Notes: generated from the letters alone by a model not told the origin. A DNA stretch of 64,000 bases from Polynucleobacter sp. AP-Latsch-80-C2 (GCF_018882185.1 NZ_JACVOY010000002.1:62001-126000); one strand, 5' to 3'; shown: positions 24,857-35,234, numbered from the stretch's first letter. Translations and numbers: made by a program.

Positions 24857-25459
24857 TTAATCGAGCAGAAGATGGTCGACGCCATCACATAATCCATGAA
24901 GTAACACTAAGTGGGTTTCTTGAATGCGCGCAGTTCGAGTAGATGGTGCACACAGATGAATATCGTCAGCATCTAAAAGGCTTGCAATTTTTCCACCACC
25001 GTTACCAGTCAAGGCGATAATTTTGATGTCCATTTTTTTGGCTGCTTCGATAGCCTTCACGACATTCTTAGAATTGCCTGAAGTAGAGATTCCCAAAAGA
25101 ATGTCGCCTTTTTTACCCAAGCCTCTGACTTGCTTACTAAAGACTTCGTCGTAGCTGTAGTCGTTACCAACTGCGGTCAAGATAGAAGTATCTGTGGTGA
25201 GGGCAATTGCTGCTAGTTCTTGGCGCTCTCTTTCAAAGCGTCCAATTAACTCCGCTGCAAAATGCTGAGCATCTGCTGCAGATCCGCCATTACCGCAAGC
25301 CATAATCTTGCCGCCTGCACGCAAGCAATCAACCATGGCTACTACGCCACGGGCAACCGCTTCTGGAAGAACTTTTTCAGCCTCTTGCTTTACTGCAATG
25401 CTGTCTAAAAAATGTTGGGATGCTCTTTGGCGCAACCGTTCAATTGTGTTTTTATCCAT
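24857..25459 (-). CDS. SIS-domain protein, DiaA / phosphoheptose isomerase family
   Basis: 200 residues from the ATG at 25459; a TTG six codons upstream is the only longer option. Motifs are the sugar-phosphate loop CGNGGSAADAQHFAAEL, the GISTSGNSKNV loop and LTGNGGG. The protein fits both GmhA (sedoheptulose-7-phosphate isomerase) and DiaA (regulator of DnaA assembly at oriC). The neighbours, a DolP-like gene downstream and divergent rsmI upstream, match the E. coli rsmI-diaA-dolP neighbourhood and favour DiaA, but I cannot separate the two functions by eye. Confidence 0.85.
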   Translation of the reverse strand: MDKNTIERLRQRASQHFLDSIAVKQEAEKVLPEAVARGVVAMVDCLRAGGKIMACGNGGSAADAQHFAAELIGRFERERQELAAIALTTDTSILTAVGNDYSYDEVFSKQVRGLGKKGDILLGISTSGNSKNVVKAIEAAKKMDIKIIALTGNGGGKIASLLDADDIHLCAPSTRTARIQETHLVLLHGLCDGVDHLLLD

Positions 25460-25566
25460 AGCAATATTATGCGCCAAAGGCCGAACAAGTCGCTATGAGG
25501 GCAGGGGAAACCAAAAGCAACGTATCCTCTTACCTATTGACCTTTCTTACGCACAAAATACCCCCT

Positions 25567-26469
25567 ATGGACGCTGGCGCATTCGAATTTTTAAAGCAGC
25601 AGGATTTACCTGCTGGAGCGCTCTATATGGTTGCGACCCCAATAGGAAATTTAGGGGACATTACTTTGCGCGCCCTGCACGTCCTTAACACAGTGGATGG
25701 TATTGCCTGCGAAGATACTCGTCATAGCGCATCACTCTTGCAGCAATTTGGCATCCACAAAAAATGTCTTGCGCTCCATGAGCATAATGAGATCAGCGGT
25801 GCTCAAACGGTGATTCAACATTTAGCCAACAATGAACGCTGGGCCTATATATCGGATGCAGGCACCCCTGGAGTATCGGATCCCGGTGCACGGCTGGTAA
25901 ATGAGGTTGAAAAAGCAGGTTTTAGAGTCATTCCCATTCCTGGGGCGAGCGCTGTTGCTGCATCTATTTCAGTATCTGGTTCTGTGATGCTCAACTCTGA
26001 AGGGCGCTTTCAATTCCTAGGATTTTGGCCTAATAAAACAAAAGAGCGTGACAGTCTTTTACAAGACATCAGCGCTAGTAAAAAAACGAGCATCTTTTTC
26101 GAGTCTCCGCACAATATTCGAGAAACACTAGTGCTTTTAGCAAACCATTTAGAGCCCGGGCGAAAAGTATTGGTTGGTCGCGAACTCACTAAAAAATTTG
26201 AACAAATTGTTGCGCTTGAGGCGGCTCAATTAACGCAATGGGTAAACGATGCTGAAAGCTTAAAGGGGGAGTTTGTTATTTTGATAGCAGGGCGCCAAGC
26301 CAGTTCTGATGAGGCTCCAGACCATGCTGCTCTATTAAAGTGGGCTAATGCCTTAAGTCCTTATTTAGGTAGCAAAGAAATTGCAGCCGTCCTTTCACAA
26401 GCCCTGGGTCTTCCTAAAAAAGAAGCCTATCAGGTTGCGCTAGATGCGAAAGATGCCAGCAAGTCATAA
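25567..26469 (+). CDS. rsmI: 16S rRNA 2'-O-methyltransferase RsmI
   Basis: Methylates the 2'-O of C1402 of 16S rRNA with S-adenosylmethionine. 300 residues from the ATG at 25567; an in-frame ATG 24 codons upstream would add a non-conserved peptide, and neither start has a clear ribosome site. Tetrapyrrole-methylase-fold motifs are present: VATPIGNLGDITLRAL near residue 22, CEDTRHS, SDAGTPGVSDPGARLV and PIPGASA. It is divergent from the DiaA-like gene and ends at a bidirectional terminator. Confidence 0.95.
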   Translation: MDAGAFEFLKQQDLPAGALYMVATPIGNLGDITLRALHVLNTVDGIACEDTRHSASLLQQFGIHKKCLALHEHNEISGAQTVIQHLANNERWAYISDAGTPGVSDPGARLVNEVEKAGFRVIPIPGASAVAASISVSGSVMLNSEGRFQFLGFWPNKTKERDSLLQDISASKKTSIFFESPHNIRETLVLLANHLEPGRKVLVGRELTKKFEQIVALEAAQLTQWVNDAESLKGEFVILIAGRQASSDEAPDHAALLKWANALSPYLGSKEIAAVLSQALGLPKKEAYQVALDAKDASKS

Positions 26470-26471
26470 GA

Positions 26472-26498
26472 AAAAAGCTGGCCTATAGCCAGCTTTTT
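26472..26498. terminator. Bidirectional terminator between rsmI and a cytochrome gene
   Basis: A perfect 11-bp stem, AAAAAGCTGGC (26472-26482) with GCCAGCTTTTT (26488-26498), with a five-base loop. It has T-runs in both orientations, so it can end rsmI from the left and the convergent cytochrome gene from the right. Confidence 0.88.
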
Positions 26499-26514
26499 GT
26501 AATGCCGCAATGAA

Positions 26515-27006
26515 TTATTTTGCAGCTGGTGCGCTTGGCTCCGCCAACTTACCGCCAGCAGAATTTGCTAGGTAGACAACAGCACGCCCTAATTCGTAAT
26601 CACTAATGTCTGCAGGGTTTGAACCGCCACGCGCCGGCATTGCCCCTTTACCCTTCAGCACGGAAGTCATTAGGCCATCATAGCCCTTACCTAAGCGTGC
26701 AGACCAGGCGCTCGTATCACCAAATTTAGGTGCGCCAGCAGCACCGGTAGCATGGCATGCAGCACAAACTGCTTTATAAACTTGCTCGCCCGTTTGCATC
26801 TCGCGTGGGCCGCTTGCATCTTTAAAATTTAATTGGCCAACCGGCTTAATCAGCTGCTCGGTGGTGGTTGAAGCATCGCCACGCTTACCATTATTAACAA
26901 ATATCATTAGCAACAAAATAATGATCAAGGGTACAAAAAAGCTTGCAAACACCATGATGATGAGTTGTTTTGGGGACTTAATTAGATTTCCGTGCTCGTT
27001 ACTCAT
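26515..27006 (-). CDS. Membrane-anchored cytochrome c5-family protein
   Basis: 163 residues: a hydrophobic anchor at about 14-37, a flexible linker, then one heme c domain with C81-A-A-C84-H85 and the probable axial Met in KGAMPARGG. The domain pattern (GEQVYKAVCAACH, then GAPKFGD, then YDGLMTSVLKGKGAMP) is that of cytochrome c5-type proteins of betaproteobacteria. It probably shuttles electrons at the periplasmic face of the inner membrane. It is a single gene with its own terminator. Confidence 0.9.
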   Translation of the reverse strand: MSNEHGNLIKSPKQLIIMVFASFFVPLIIILLLMIFVNNGKRGDASTTTEQLIKPVGQLNFKDASGPREMQTGEQVYKAVCAACHATGAAGAPKFGDTSAWSARLGKGYDGLMTSVLKGKGAMPARGGSNPADISDYELGRAVVYLANSAGGKLAEPSAPAAK

Positions 27007-27109
27007 AGGAATTTATCGTTTGGGGTGTTTAAGGTTGTTTTGCCGTGATTATAACTAGAGAGTAGGGGTATAGGCACTTACAATAGCGGGGTATCCGTTT
27101 TTTCTGCTG

Positions 27110-27185
27110 GCGCCCGTAGCTCAGTGGATAGAGTATTGGCCTCCGAAGCCAAGGGTCGCAGGTTCGATTCCTGCCGGGCGCGCCA
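27110..27185 (+). tRNA. tRNA-Arg (anticodon CCG)
   Basis: A 76-base cloverleaf with acceptor GCGCCCG/CGGGCGC, anticodon loop CTCCGAA and an encoded CCA. It stands alone on the plus strand between a cytochrome gene and the desaturase. Confidence 0.97.
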
Positions 27186-27267
27186 AAACTGTGGGGTTTT
27201 TTGACCTATGTCATGCGTAAAATCGTGAAAACCGCTATCATTTGCGTCTAACTTATTGATTCTTATC

Positions 27268-28410
27268 GTGTCTACACATCTAAATTCAGCCCTTTCAGAG
27301 CCCTCTTTAACTAACCCATTGCCTCCTGAGGCGCCATTACCACACCGAAAAATCATTCGGGGCTGGTTAATTCCAATGGCTCAAGGCGAGACCGGGCGCG
27401 CAATCATGCTTTTAGCCATTGATGCGGCTTTATGGCTTGGCTGTATTGCTGGCACGATTTTTGTTGAAAACATCCTGCTCAAAATCATTTTTGGATTGAT
27501 TGCTGGTTTTGTTACAGGCCGCATTTTTATTTTGGGCCATGATGCCTGCCATCAAAGCTTCACCCCTAACCGCGAGCTTAATAAAGTTCTGGGTCGTATT
27601 GCCTTTTTGCCATCTCTAACCCCATATAGTCTTTGGGATGTAGGGCATAACGTAGTTCATCATGGTCAAACCAACTTAAAGGGTTTTGACTTTGTCTGGG
27701 CGCCTTTGTCAAAGGCAGAATACGACGCGCTATCCCCAGGACGTAAGGCTCTAGAGCGCCTTTACCGTAGTGGCTGGGGGCCTGTGTTCTATTACCTCCT
27801 AGAGATCTGGTGGAGACGTGAGTATTTCCCAAACGCTAAGAACAAACCTGGCGATCGCCCTATTTTCTTAAAAGACAACTTGCTTGTGACTGCTTTTGCA
27901 ATCGCTTGGATCGGCTGTCTTATTGCTGGCGCAATCGCAACTGACCAATCTATTTGGATTGGTTTAATTACTGGCTTTGCCGTTCCTTTTCTGTTCTGGA
28001 ATGGGATGATTGGTTTTGTTGTCTACGTACACCATACCCATCCTAATGTGTCTTGGTATGACAAAAAATCAGAGTGGTTACGTGCGCAGCCTTTTGTATC
28101 CACAACCGTGCACCTGACCTTTAACTGGATTTGGGGTTCATTAATGCACCACATCATGGAGCACACCGCCCATCACGTGGATATGAGCGTACCCCTCTAT
28201 CGCCTGCAAGAAGCCCAAACAACCCTGGAAACTATCCTTCCTGAGCGTATATTTGTACAAAAGTTCTCTTGGGGTTGGTATTTCGATACCGCCCGTAAAT
28301 GCAAGCTATATGACTTTGAGAACAAGGCTTGGCTCGATTTTGATGGCAATAAGACGGCTGATTCCGTCCAAGTTGTGCTCAGCCCAGCCCCAGTGGGACA
28401 AAACGGGTAA
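27268..28410 (+). CDS. Membrane fatty acid desaturase
   Basis: 380 residues from GTG at 27268; a TTG four codons upstream and an ATG at 27376 are alternatives, and none has a strong ribosome site. All three di-iron histidine boxes are present: H91-DAC-H95, H127-NVV-H131-H132 and H299-TA-H302-H303. Four or more membrane helices lie between them (for example about 47-90 and 205-255). The family introduces a double bond into acyl lipids using O2; the delta-12/omega-6 type is most similar by motif spacing, but regiospecificity is not determined. Confidence 0.9.
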   Translation: MSTHLNSALSEPSLTNPLPPEAPLPHRKIIRGWLIPMAQGETGRAIMLLAIDAALWLGCIAGTIFVENILLKIIFGLIAGFVTGRIFILGHDACHQSFTPNRELNKVLGRIAFLPSLTPYSLWDVGHNVVHHGQTNLKGFDFVWAPLSKAEYDALSPGRKALERLYRSGWGPVFYYLLEIWWRREYFPNAKNKPGDRPIFLKDNLLVTAFAIAWIGCLIAGAIATDQSIWIGLITGFAVPFLFWNGMIGFVVYVHHTHPNVSWYDKKSEWLRAQPFVSTTVHLTFNWIWGSLMHHIMEHTAHHVDMSVPLYRLQEAQTTLETILPERIFVQKFSWGWYFDTARKCKLYDFENKAWLDFDGNKTADSVQVVLSPAPVGQNG

Positions 28411-28451
28411 AATAGATCTTCTGTATAAGATTTTCCTTACCCGGATTGCCC

Positions 28452-28637
28452 ATGACTACCTCGACTCCTGCTGCTACCCAAGACACTTCCCAGAGCCTTA
28501 AATTTTGCTCTTCTTGCAGTCGCGAAAAGCGACTAGAGGGTGGCACATGGATTCCAACGAGCAATCGTAAGCAACGCTGGATCTGCGCTAGCTGTTTATA
28601 CAATCGTACGCACCGTACTGGCTCTGCAAAAACCTAA
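28452..28637 (+). CDS. Small zinc-ribbon protein, function unknown
   Basis: 61 residues from the ATG at 28452. Two CxxC pairs (FCSSCSREK near residue 18 and WICASCLYNR near residue 44) could bind one zinc ion as a ribbon. The rest is polar with a basic C-terminus. There is no clear ribosome site. It lies about 40 bases downstream of the desaturase in the same direction and may be read from the same transcript. I do not recognise the family. Confidence 0.6.
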   Translation: MTTSTPAATQDTSQSLKFCSSCSREKRLEGGTWIPTSNRKQRWICASCLYNRTHRTGSAKT

Positions 28638-28689
28638 TCTGTCGTTTTTGCTTTTTTAAATTCAGAGTTTAATTCTTAGGCGCTAGCTT

Positions 28690-29334
28690 CTACGCGCCAT
28701 CTCCTACATATGGGTTTGTTTTGCGTTCTGCGCCGAACGTAGACATTGGCCCATGTCCAGGAACAAACTGTACATCATCTCCTAATGGCCACAACTTCGT
28801 TTTGATTGCATGAATTAAATCGGCATGATTCCCACGAGGGAAATCGGTTCTCCCAATTGAGCCAGCAAATAAAACATCGCCAACAATTGCAAGGCGATCA
28901 GCCTTGTCAAAAAAAACTACATGTCCAGGTGTGTGTCCGGGACAATGAAAAACTTCAAGATCAACATTACCCAGTTGCACATGATCTCCATCGCTTAACC
29001 AGCGATTAGGCTCAAATACTTTGGCATGACCAAATCCAAATCGCACGGTTTGCTGGGGTAACTGATCAATCCAAAAACGTTCATCCACTTGCGGCCCCAC
29101 GATAGGGACTCCTAGCTGGTCTGCAAGATCCTTGGCTGCGGCACAGTGATCAAGGTGTCCATGGGTTAACAAGATCTGCTTTACGGTACCGCCCATCTGT
29201 TTGACGCCTTCCAAAATCTTATCAAGATCGCCTCCAGGATCAACCACGGCAGCATCACCAGTCTCTTGACATACCAAAATTGAACAATTTTGTTCATACG
29301 GCGTTACGGGAACAATTCCTAATTTGATTGGCAT
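28690..29334 (-). CDS. Metallo-beta-lactamase-fold hydrolase, glyoxalase II-like
   Basis: 214 residues. The metal motif H58-G-H60-L-D62-H63 is complete, followed by CPGHTPGHVVFF, GDVLFAGSIGRTDFPRGN and VPGHGPMS, which supply the remaining ligands. The length and lack of the long helical C-terminal domain resemble the YcbL-type hydrolases that cleave thioesters such as lactoylglutathione. The true substrate is not known. It is divergent from gcvH across an 81-base gap. Confidence 0.9.
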   Translation of the reverse strand: MPIKLGIVPVTPYEQNCSILVCQETGDAAVVDPGGDLDKILEGVKQMGGTVKQILLTHGHLDHCAAAKDLADQLGVPIVGPQVDERFWIDQLPQQTVRFGFGHAKVFEPNRWLSDGDHVQLGNVDLEVFHCPGHTPGHVVFFDKADRLAIVGDVLFAGSIGRTDFPRGNHADLIHAIKTKLWPLGDDVQFVPGHGPMSTFGAERKTNPYVGDGA

Positions 29335-29415
29335 AAGCAGAGGACAGAAAAATTAATTGTTTGTGAAGTGCACAGTGTAGGGGACTGAGCATAAAATATT
29401 CCCAAAGGATAAACA

Positions 29416-29808
29416 ATGAATACCCAAGACACTTTTAAATTTGCAGAAACGCACGAGTGGGCTGACCCAGAAAATGATGGCCTCGTTTGGGTTGGTATCA
29501 GCAACCATGCACAAGAAGCATTGGGTGATGTGATGTTTTTTCAGGCGCCCAAGATTGGCCAGCAAGTAAAGCAAGGTGAAGCCATTGCAGCAATTGAATC
29601 TGTTAAAGCGGCAAGTGACATACATGCGCCCGTTAGCGGTGAAATTGTTGCGCTAAATGATGCAGTAGATGCAGCGCCTGAGCTAGTCAATGAAAAGCCT
29701 TACGCAGTGTGGCTATTTAAAATTAAACCTGACTCCAATGCCTCATTATCTTCAGAGCTTGAACAATTGATGAGCCTTGATCAATACCAATCCGGCCCAG
29801 GGGCGTAA
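29416..29808 (+). CDS. gcvH: Glycine cleavage system H protein
   Basis: Carries the aminomethyl group on a lipoyl arm between the P, T and L proteins of glycine cleavage. 130 residues. The lipoylation site is K64 in ESVKAASDI, inside the typical VKQGEAIAAIESVKAASDI context; the family N-terminus TFKFAETHEWA is present. An AAAGGA ribosome site precedes the ATG. No gcvT or gcvP is nearby, so the gene stands alone here. It is convergent with priA, ten bases away. Confidence 0.93.
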   Translation: MNTQDTFKFAETHEWADPENDGLVWVGISNHAQEALGDVMFFQAPKIGQQVKQGEAIAAIESVKAASDIHAPVSGEIVALNDAVDAAPELVNEKPYAVWLFKIKPDSNASLSSELEQLMSLDQYQSGPGA

Positions 29809-29818
29809 GCCAAGTCGA

Positions 29819-31948
29819 TTAGATCGCAATCGGGTCGCGCTCGATAAGCCAGCGAATGCGTTCAAGTTTGCTAATGCGCCCTTGAGACCCTTCTCGTAAA
29901 TCACGATCCACCGCCTCCAATACCTCTTGAAGTAATTTACGGTTTTCTGACTCAATCACGAGTTGTGCCCGTTCCGTTCCTGCTACACGCATCACTGCCT
30001 TAGGCACTGGGTCATAGACCTTGAGCCCTTGAACCATCAGTCCTCCAGCCCGTAAGCGGCCTTTGAGCTCAGTCAAAAACTGAAGGGCCTTCGCTAGGCT
30101 TTTGGCTTCTGCGTGAACTAGGCCCTGATAAGAGAAGGGGGGCAATTTTGCTTCATCTCTTTCATTGGCCGTATAGGCTAAAAATCCATCAACATCGTGA
30201 CGTAATAAATACTGAAAAACGGCTGCCTCTGGGTACTGTGTTTCGATATAAATATCACCACCTGCTTGACCTTCTACGCCAGCCCGGCCTGCACGACCAG
30301 CTACTTGCACTAACTGTGCAAACAATCTTTCGGCCGCTCGAAAATCTTGTGAGAATAATCTGCTATCGGCATCGAGCACAGCTACCAATCCAATGTTTTG
30401 GTAATCATGTCCTTTTGCGATCATTTGGGTTCCCACCACGAGATCTACATTACCAGCATGAATCTCCTGAAACAGTTCTTCAGCGCCTTTGCTCTTCTTA
30501 CTTGAATCGGTATCAATTCTCAGCACTCTTGCGGCTGGCCATATTTCTTCGATGGAGTCCTCTATTTTTTGCGTTCCTTGACCCAGGACCTTGAGGTCAG
30601 CATTTCCACAATCGGGACAATGCTCTGGAATAGCCTTCACTAAACCACAATGGTGGCAACTTAATACGGGCTTTCTGCTTAATGCCCCCGCTTTATGCAT
30701 CACCATATAGAAGCTGCATTGTTGGCATGAAGATAGCCACGAACAGGCGCTGCAACTCAATACCGGTGCGTAACCTCTTCGATTAATCAATATTAAGCTT
30801 TGCTTCTTCTGCTCTAAATTTTTAGTAATGGAATTGACTAGCGTCTTAGTGATGGGGCTTTTATTTACCGGCCTGCCAGCATCTCCTGGACTAAATTGAT
30901 TTTGTGGATCTCGGGTGTTGATGAGATGGACTTTCGGCAGACTTGCTCCCTGGGCGCGCTGATCTAAACGAATATATTCATAGCGTCCAGCCCTAGCAGC
31001 CATCCAGGTTTCGAGCGAAGGCGTTGCAGATGCAAGAAGGATTGGTGCCTTCACATCATGCGCACGCCATATAGCTAAGTCTCGCGCTGAATATCGAATG
31101 CCATCTTGTTGTTTATAAGATGGGTCATGTTCTTCATCCACCACAATCGCTCTTAAGTTTGGCATGGGCGTGAGCGCTGCCAACCTTGTTCCCAAAATAA
31201 TTTGTGCCTTACCTGTCAATGCCTCATACCAGGCAACACCTCTTTGCTTTTCAGGAACAGCACTGTGTAAGACCGACATTTTTTTATCTGGAAAATAGGC
31301 GCGTACACGTCTCTCAAGCTGGGGAGTTAAATTAATTTCCGGCACCAGGATTAAAACCTGTGCGCTCTCATCCTCTAGGATTTCACTTAACCAATTTAGA
31401 AATACTGCCGTCTTCCCGCTACCGGTTTGACCCTGCAACAAAATGGCTTTGAATTGTTTTTCTTTACTGCAATTGCTTAATGACTCTAGTGCGCGCTTTT
31501 GTTCTTCATTTAATTGCGCCGTACTAATGTATCCCTCACTCAGAGCGTTTTCATTTTTTTTCTTTTTGCGTACTTCGGCAGCAGCTAATTTCTGAGGAAT
31601 TTTTTCCCAGTCTTCAGGCTTTTTCCACATCTGCGGAATAGTCGGAATGATAGTTTCGCCAAGAGCATGAATGTAATACTGGCTAGCAAAATTCATCAGC
31701 CTCAATGCCGCAGGATCCAAAGGTGGCAGTGGAGCAATAGCCTCGACCTCTTTTAATTTTTCAATATCAAAATCAGAGTGAGCGCTTACTTTAATTACCA
31801 TACCAATCAATGAGGAGCGTCCAAAAGGAACTTCTACAAGTTGGCCGATTGTTGGCTTAAGGCCTAGTTTTTGAGCACCCCATATGTAGTCAAAGCCCTG
31901 GGCCAAGGGCTTATCTACAACTACTTGAACTACGATGGGAGGGCTCAT
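29819..31948 (-). CDS. priA: Primosomal helicase PriA
   Basis: 3'-5' DNA helicase that restarts stalled replication forks. 709 residues. The N-terminal 3'-DNA-binding domain covers about 1-110. Walker A is GQTGSGKT (173-180), Walker B/DEAH is DEEH (271-274), and the aromatic-rich loop SYKQQDGIRYSARD follows. Zinc-binding cysteines are clustered in CSACSWLSSCQQC, CHHCG and CPDCG. Helicase motifs IV-VI are present, including GTQMIAKGHDY and QVAGRAGRAG. Perfect and near-perfect DnaA boxes lie just upstream of its start. Confidence 0.97.
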   Translation of the reverse strand: MSPPIVVQVVVDKPLAQGFDYIWGAQKLGLKPTIGQLVEVPFGRSSLIGMVIKVSAHSDFDIEKLKEVEAIAPLPPLDPAALRLMNFASQYYIHALGETIIPTIPQMWKKPEDWEKIPQKLAAAEVRKKKKNENALSEGYISTAQLNEEQKRALESLSNCSKEKQFKAILLQGQTGSGKTAVFLNWLSEILEDESAQVLILVPEINLTPQLERRVRAYFPDKKMSVLHSAVPEKQRGVAWYEALTGKAQIILGTRLAALTPMPNLRAIVVDEEHDPSYKQQDGIRYSARDLAIWRAHDVKAPILLASATPSLETWMAARAGRYEYIRLDQRAQGASLPKVHLINTRDPQNQFSPGDAGRPVNKSPITKTLVNSITKNLEQKKQSLILINRRGYAPVLSCSACSWLSSCQQCSFYMVMHKAGALSRKPVLSCHHCGLVKAIPEHCPDCGNADLKVLGQGTQKIEDSIEEIWPAARVLRIDTDSSKKSKGAEELFQEIHAGNVDLVVGTQMIAKGHDYQNIGLVAVLDADSRLFSQDFRAAERLFAQLVQVAGRAGRAGVEGQAGGDIYIETQYPEAAVFQYLLRHDVDGFLAYTANERDEAKLPPFSYQGLVHAEAKSLAKALQFLTELKGRLRAGGLMVQGLKVYDPVPKAVMRVAGTERAQLVIESENRKLLQEVLEAVDRDLREGSQGRISKLERIRWLIERDPIAI

Positions 31949-31974
31949 TTTTTACTTCGATTTTCTATTTTGCT

Positions 31975-31995
31975 TGTGGATAAGTCTGTGGATAT
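31975..31995. promoter_or_regulatory. DnaA-box pair upstream of priA
   Basis: TGTGGATAA (31975-31983) is a perfect DnaA box and TGTGGATAT (31987-31995) differs at the last base. They lie 27-47 bases upstream of the priA ATG. A third match, TGTGCATAA (32162-32170), fits the relaxed consensus TGTGNATAA. Confidence 0.55.
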
Positions 31996-32212
31996 CATCC
32001 GATGATTCTGATTTTTAAGCTAATTTACCAGCAATTCAATTTTGCACTCTTTTGGAGCTTTTTATTTATTTTTTATATAAATCAAAAGCTTAAGAGACTA
32101 TCCGAAAGTTATAGATCACATTTATTGCCAATCTCACTGAATTTCGAATGGTGAGCCAATCTGTGCATAACTTTCAATCAAAATTTGATTTCAAGTTAGC
32201 AATTACTCAGGA
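31996..32212. other. AT-rich spacer between hemE and priA
   Basis: About 215 bases with no coding potential. It is AT-rich (for example 32050-32090) and presumably holds the priA promoter; I could not assign -35 and -10 boxes with confidence. Apart from the DnaA-box matches noted separately I see nothing else. Confidence 0.4.
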
Positions 32213-33325
32213 TTAGTGCTTTGATCTAAGAGCCTTGGAGTGATTGATGACCGTTTCGGCCAAAACAGAAACACTTTCAGGGGGGGTAAATTGGGAGATG
32301 CCGTGACCTAAATTAAAGACATGGCCATCTAAAGAATGAAGGCCAGGTTTTAGGGCTGGGGCAGCCGCCAAGTCGTCCAGCAGCAGACTAGCCTGTTTAG
32401 CTATTTGCTCAGGCTCAGAAAAGAGAATGAGGGGGTCTAAGTTGCCCTGTAGTGCAAGCGGTTTACCTAGGGCAAGCAGCTGTTTCCGGGCTTTGCTCAG
32501 GGACATCATCCAATCGATGGCAATCACATCTGCGCCAACTTGAGCCATATCGTTTAGCCAAATACCGCCACCCTTGGTGAACATAATGACAGGGATTTTT
32601 TGACCCTCAAATTCACGAGGCATTAAGGCAATCACTTTTTGCATTGCAGCCAAAGACATTGTTTGATACCAACCATCTGGGAGCATGCCACCCCAAGTAT
32701 CAAAAATCATTAATGCTTGCGCACCTGCTTTAACTTGTTCAATTAAATACGCCGCAACAGACTGTGCGTTGATATCCAAAATATGTTGCAACAAATCTGG
32801 ACGACTAAACATCATCGTTTTAGCATGACGAAAATCATCTGCGCTAGAGCCATCAATCATGTAGCATGCCAATGTCCATGGGCTTCCGGAAAAACCAATC
32901 AATGGAACGCGTTGCTTGCCATCAACCATTAATGCTTTGCGAATTTCTGAAACGGCATCAAATACGTATTTCAGCTGATCCATATCCGCTACACGCAACT
33001 TCTTGACGGCTTCTTCATCGCGCAATGGATGATCAAAACTGGGGCCTTCGCCTGCAGTAAATTTCAAGCCCAATCCCATCGCATCGGGGATGGTCAAAAT
33101 ATCGGAGAACAAAATAGCCGCATCCAAAGGATAGCGATCCAAAGGCTGAAGGGTTACTTCAGTTGCGTATGCAGGATTTTTTGCAAGCCCAAGAAAGCTT
33201 CCAGCTCTAGCTCGGGTGGCATTGTATTCGGGGAGGTATCGGCCAGCTTGACGCATGAGCCAAAGCGGTGTTTGATCAACCGCTTCGCCCAGGCAGGCCT
33301 TTAAAAACCGATCATTTAACAACAA
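32213..33325 (-). CDS. hemE: Uroporphyrinogen decarboxylase
   Basis: Converts uroporphyrinogen III to coproporphyrinogen III in heme synthesis. 370 residues. The signatures [15 protein letters not shown] (residue ~20) and [17 protein letters not shown] are present, as is [17 protein letters not shown] at the end. The start is a TTG at 33325; an in-frame stop lies only six codons upstream and no ATG or GTG is available that keeps the conserved N-terminus. It begins 15 bases after atpC, so it may be transcribed as the last gene of the atp operon. Confidence 0.95.
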   Translation of the reverse strand: MLLNDRFLKACLGEAVDQTPLWLMRQAGRYLPEYNATRARAGSFLGLAKNPAYATEVTLQPLDRYPLDAAILFSDILTIPDAMGLGLKFTAGEGPSFDHPLRDEEAVKKLRVADMDQLKYVFDAVSEIRKALMVDGKQRVPLIGFSGSPWTLACYMIDGSSADDFRHAKTMMFSRPDLLQHILDINAQSVAAYLIEQVKAGAQALMIFDTWGGMLPDGWYQTMSLAAMQKVIALMPREFEGQKIPVIMFTKGGGIWLNDMAQVGADVIAIDWMMSLSKARKQLLALGKPLALQGNLDPLILFSEPEQIAKQASLLLDDLAAAPALKPGLHSLDGHVFNLGHGISQFTPPESVSVLAETVINHSKALRSKH

Positions 33326-33340
33326 GGAAGTGACCGGTAA

Positions 33341-33757
33341 TTATTTTTTACGACGGAAACGAGCAATTGCAGCCAACTGTGCCGCTGCCATTGCAAACTC
33401 AGATTGGGCCAAAGCCAAATCAAAGTCAGTGCCACGATTTTGCATTGCTTCTTCAGCGCGCTTTTTAGCTTCAGTTGCTTTAGCTTCATCGAGATCATGA
33501 CCACGAATAGCAGTGTCTGCCAATACAGTCACATGGTCTGGCTGAACTTCTAAATAGCCACCCGCTACGAAAACAAACTCTTCATCACCATCGGCTTTTT
33601 CAATACGAACTGAGCCTGGACGAATACGTGTAATCAAAGGAGTGTGGCCGCGTAAAATGCCGAGCTCACCACTTTCGCCAGGAAGCGCAACAAACTTGGC
33701 TTCCCCGCTGAAAATAGACTGCTCAGCACTTACTACATCGACGCGTATGGTTGACAT
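33341..33757 (-). CDS. atpC: ATP synthase epsilon subunit
   Basis: Regulatory subunit of the F1 central stalk, 138 residues. The N-terminal beta-sandwich has [14 protein letters not shown], and the C-terminal two-helix domain begins near residue 90 and ends in ARFRRKK. It is the last of the atp genes, 21 bases after atpD. Confidence 0.97.
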   Translation of the reverse strand: MSTIRVDVVSAEQSIFSGEAKFVALPGESGELGILRGHTPLITRIRPGSVRIEKADGDEEFVFVAGGYLEVQPDHVTVLADTAIRGHDLDEAKATEAKKRAEEAMQNRGTDFDLALAQSEFAMAAAQLAAIARFRRKK

Positions 33758-33778
33758 AATTTCCCTAGATGAATTCGA

Positions 33779-35194
<1,416 letters not shown>

Positions 35195-35234
35195 TTAATT
35201 CCTGAATTCTTTCGTATTCCTAAACGCTGACCGC

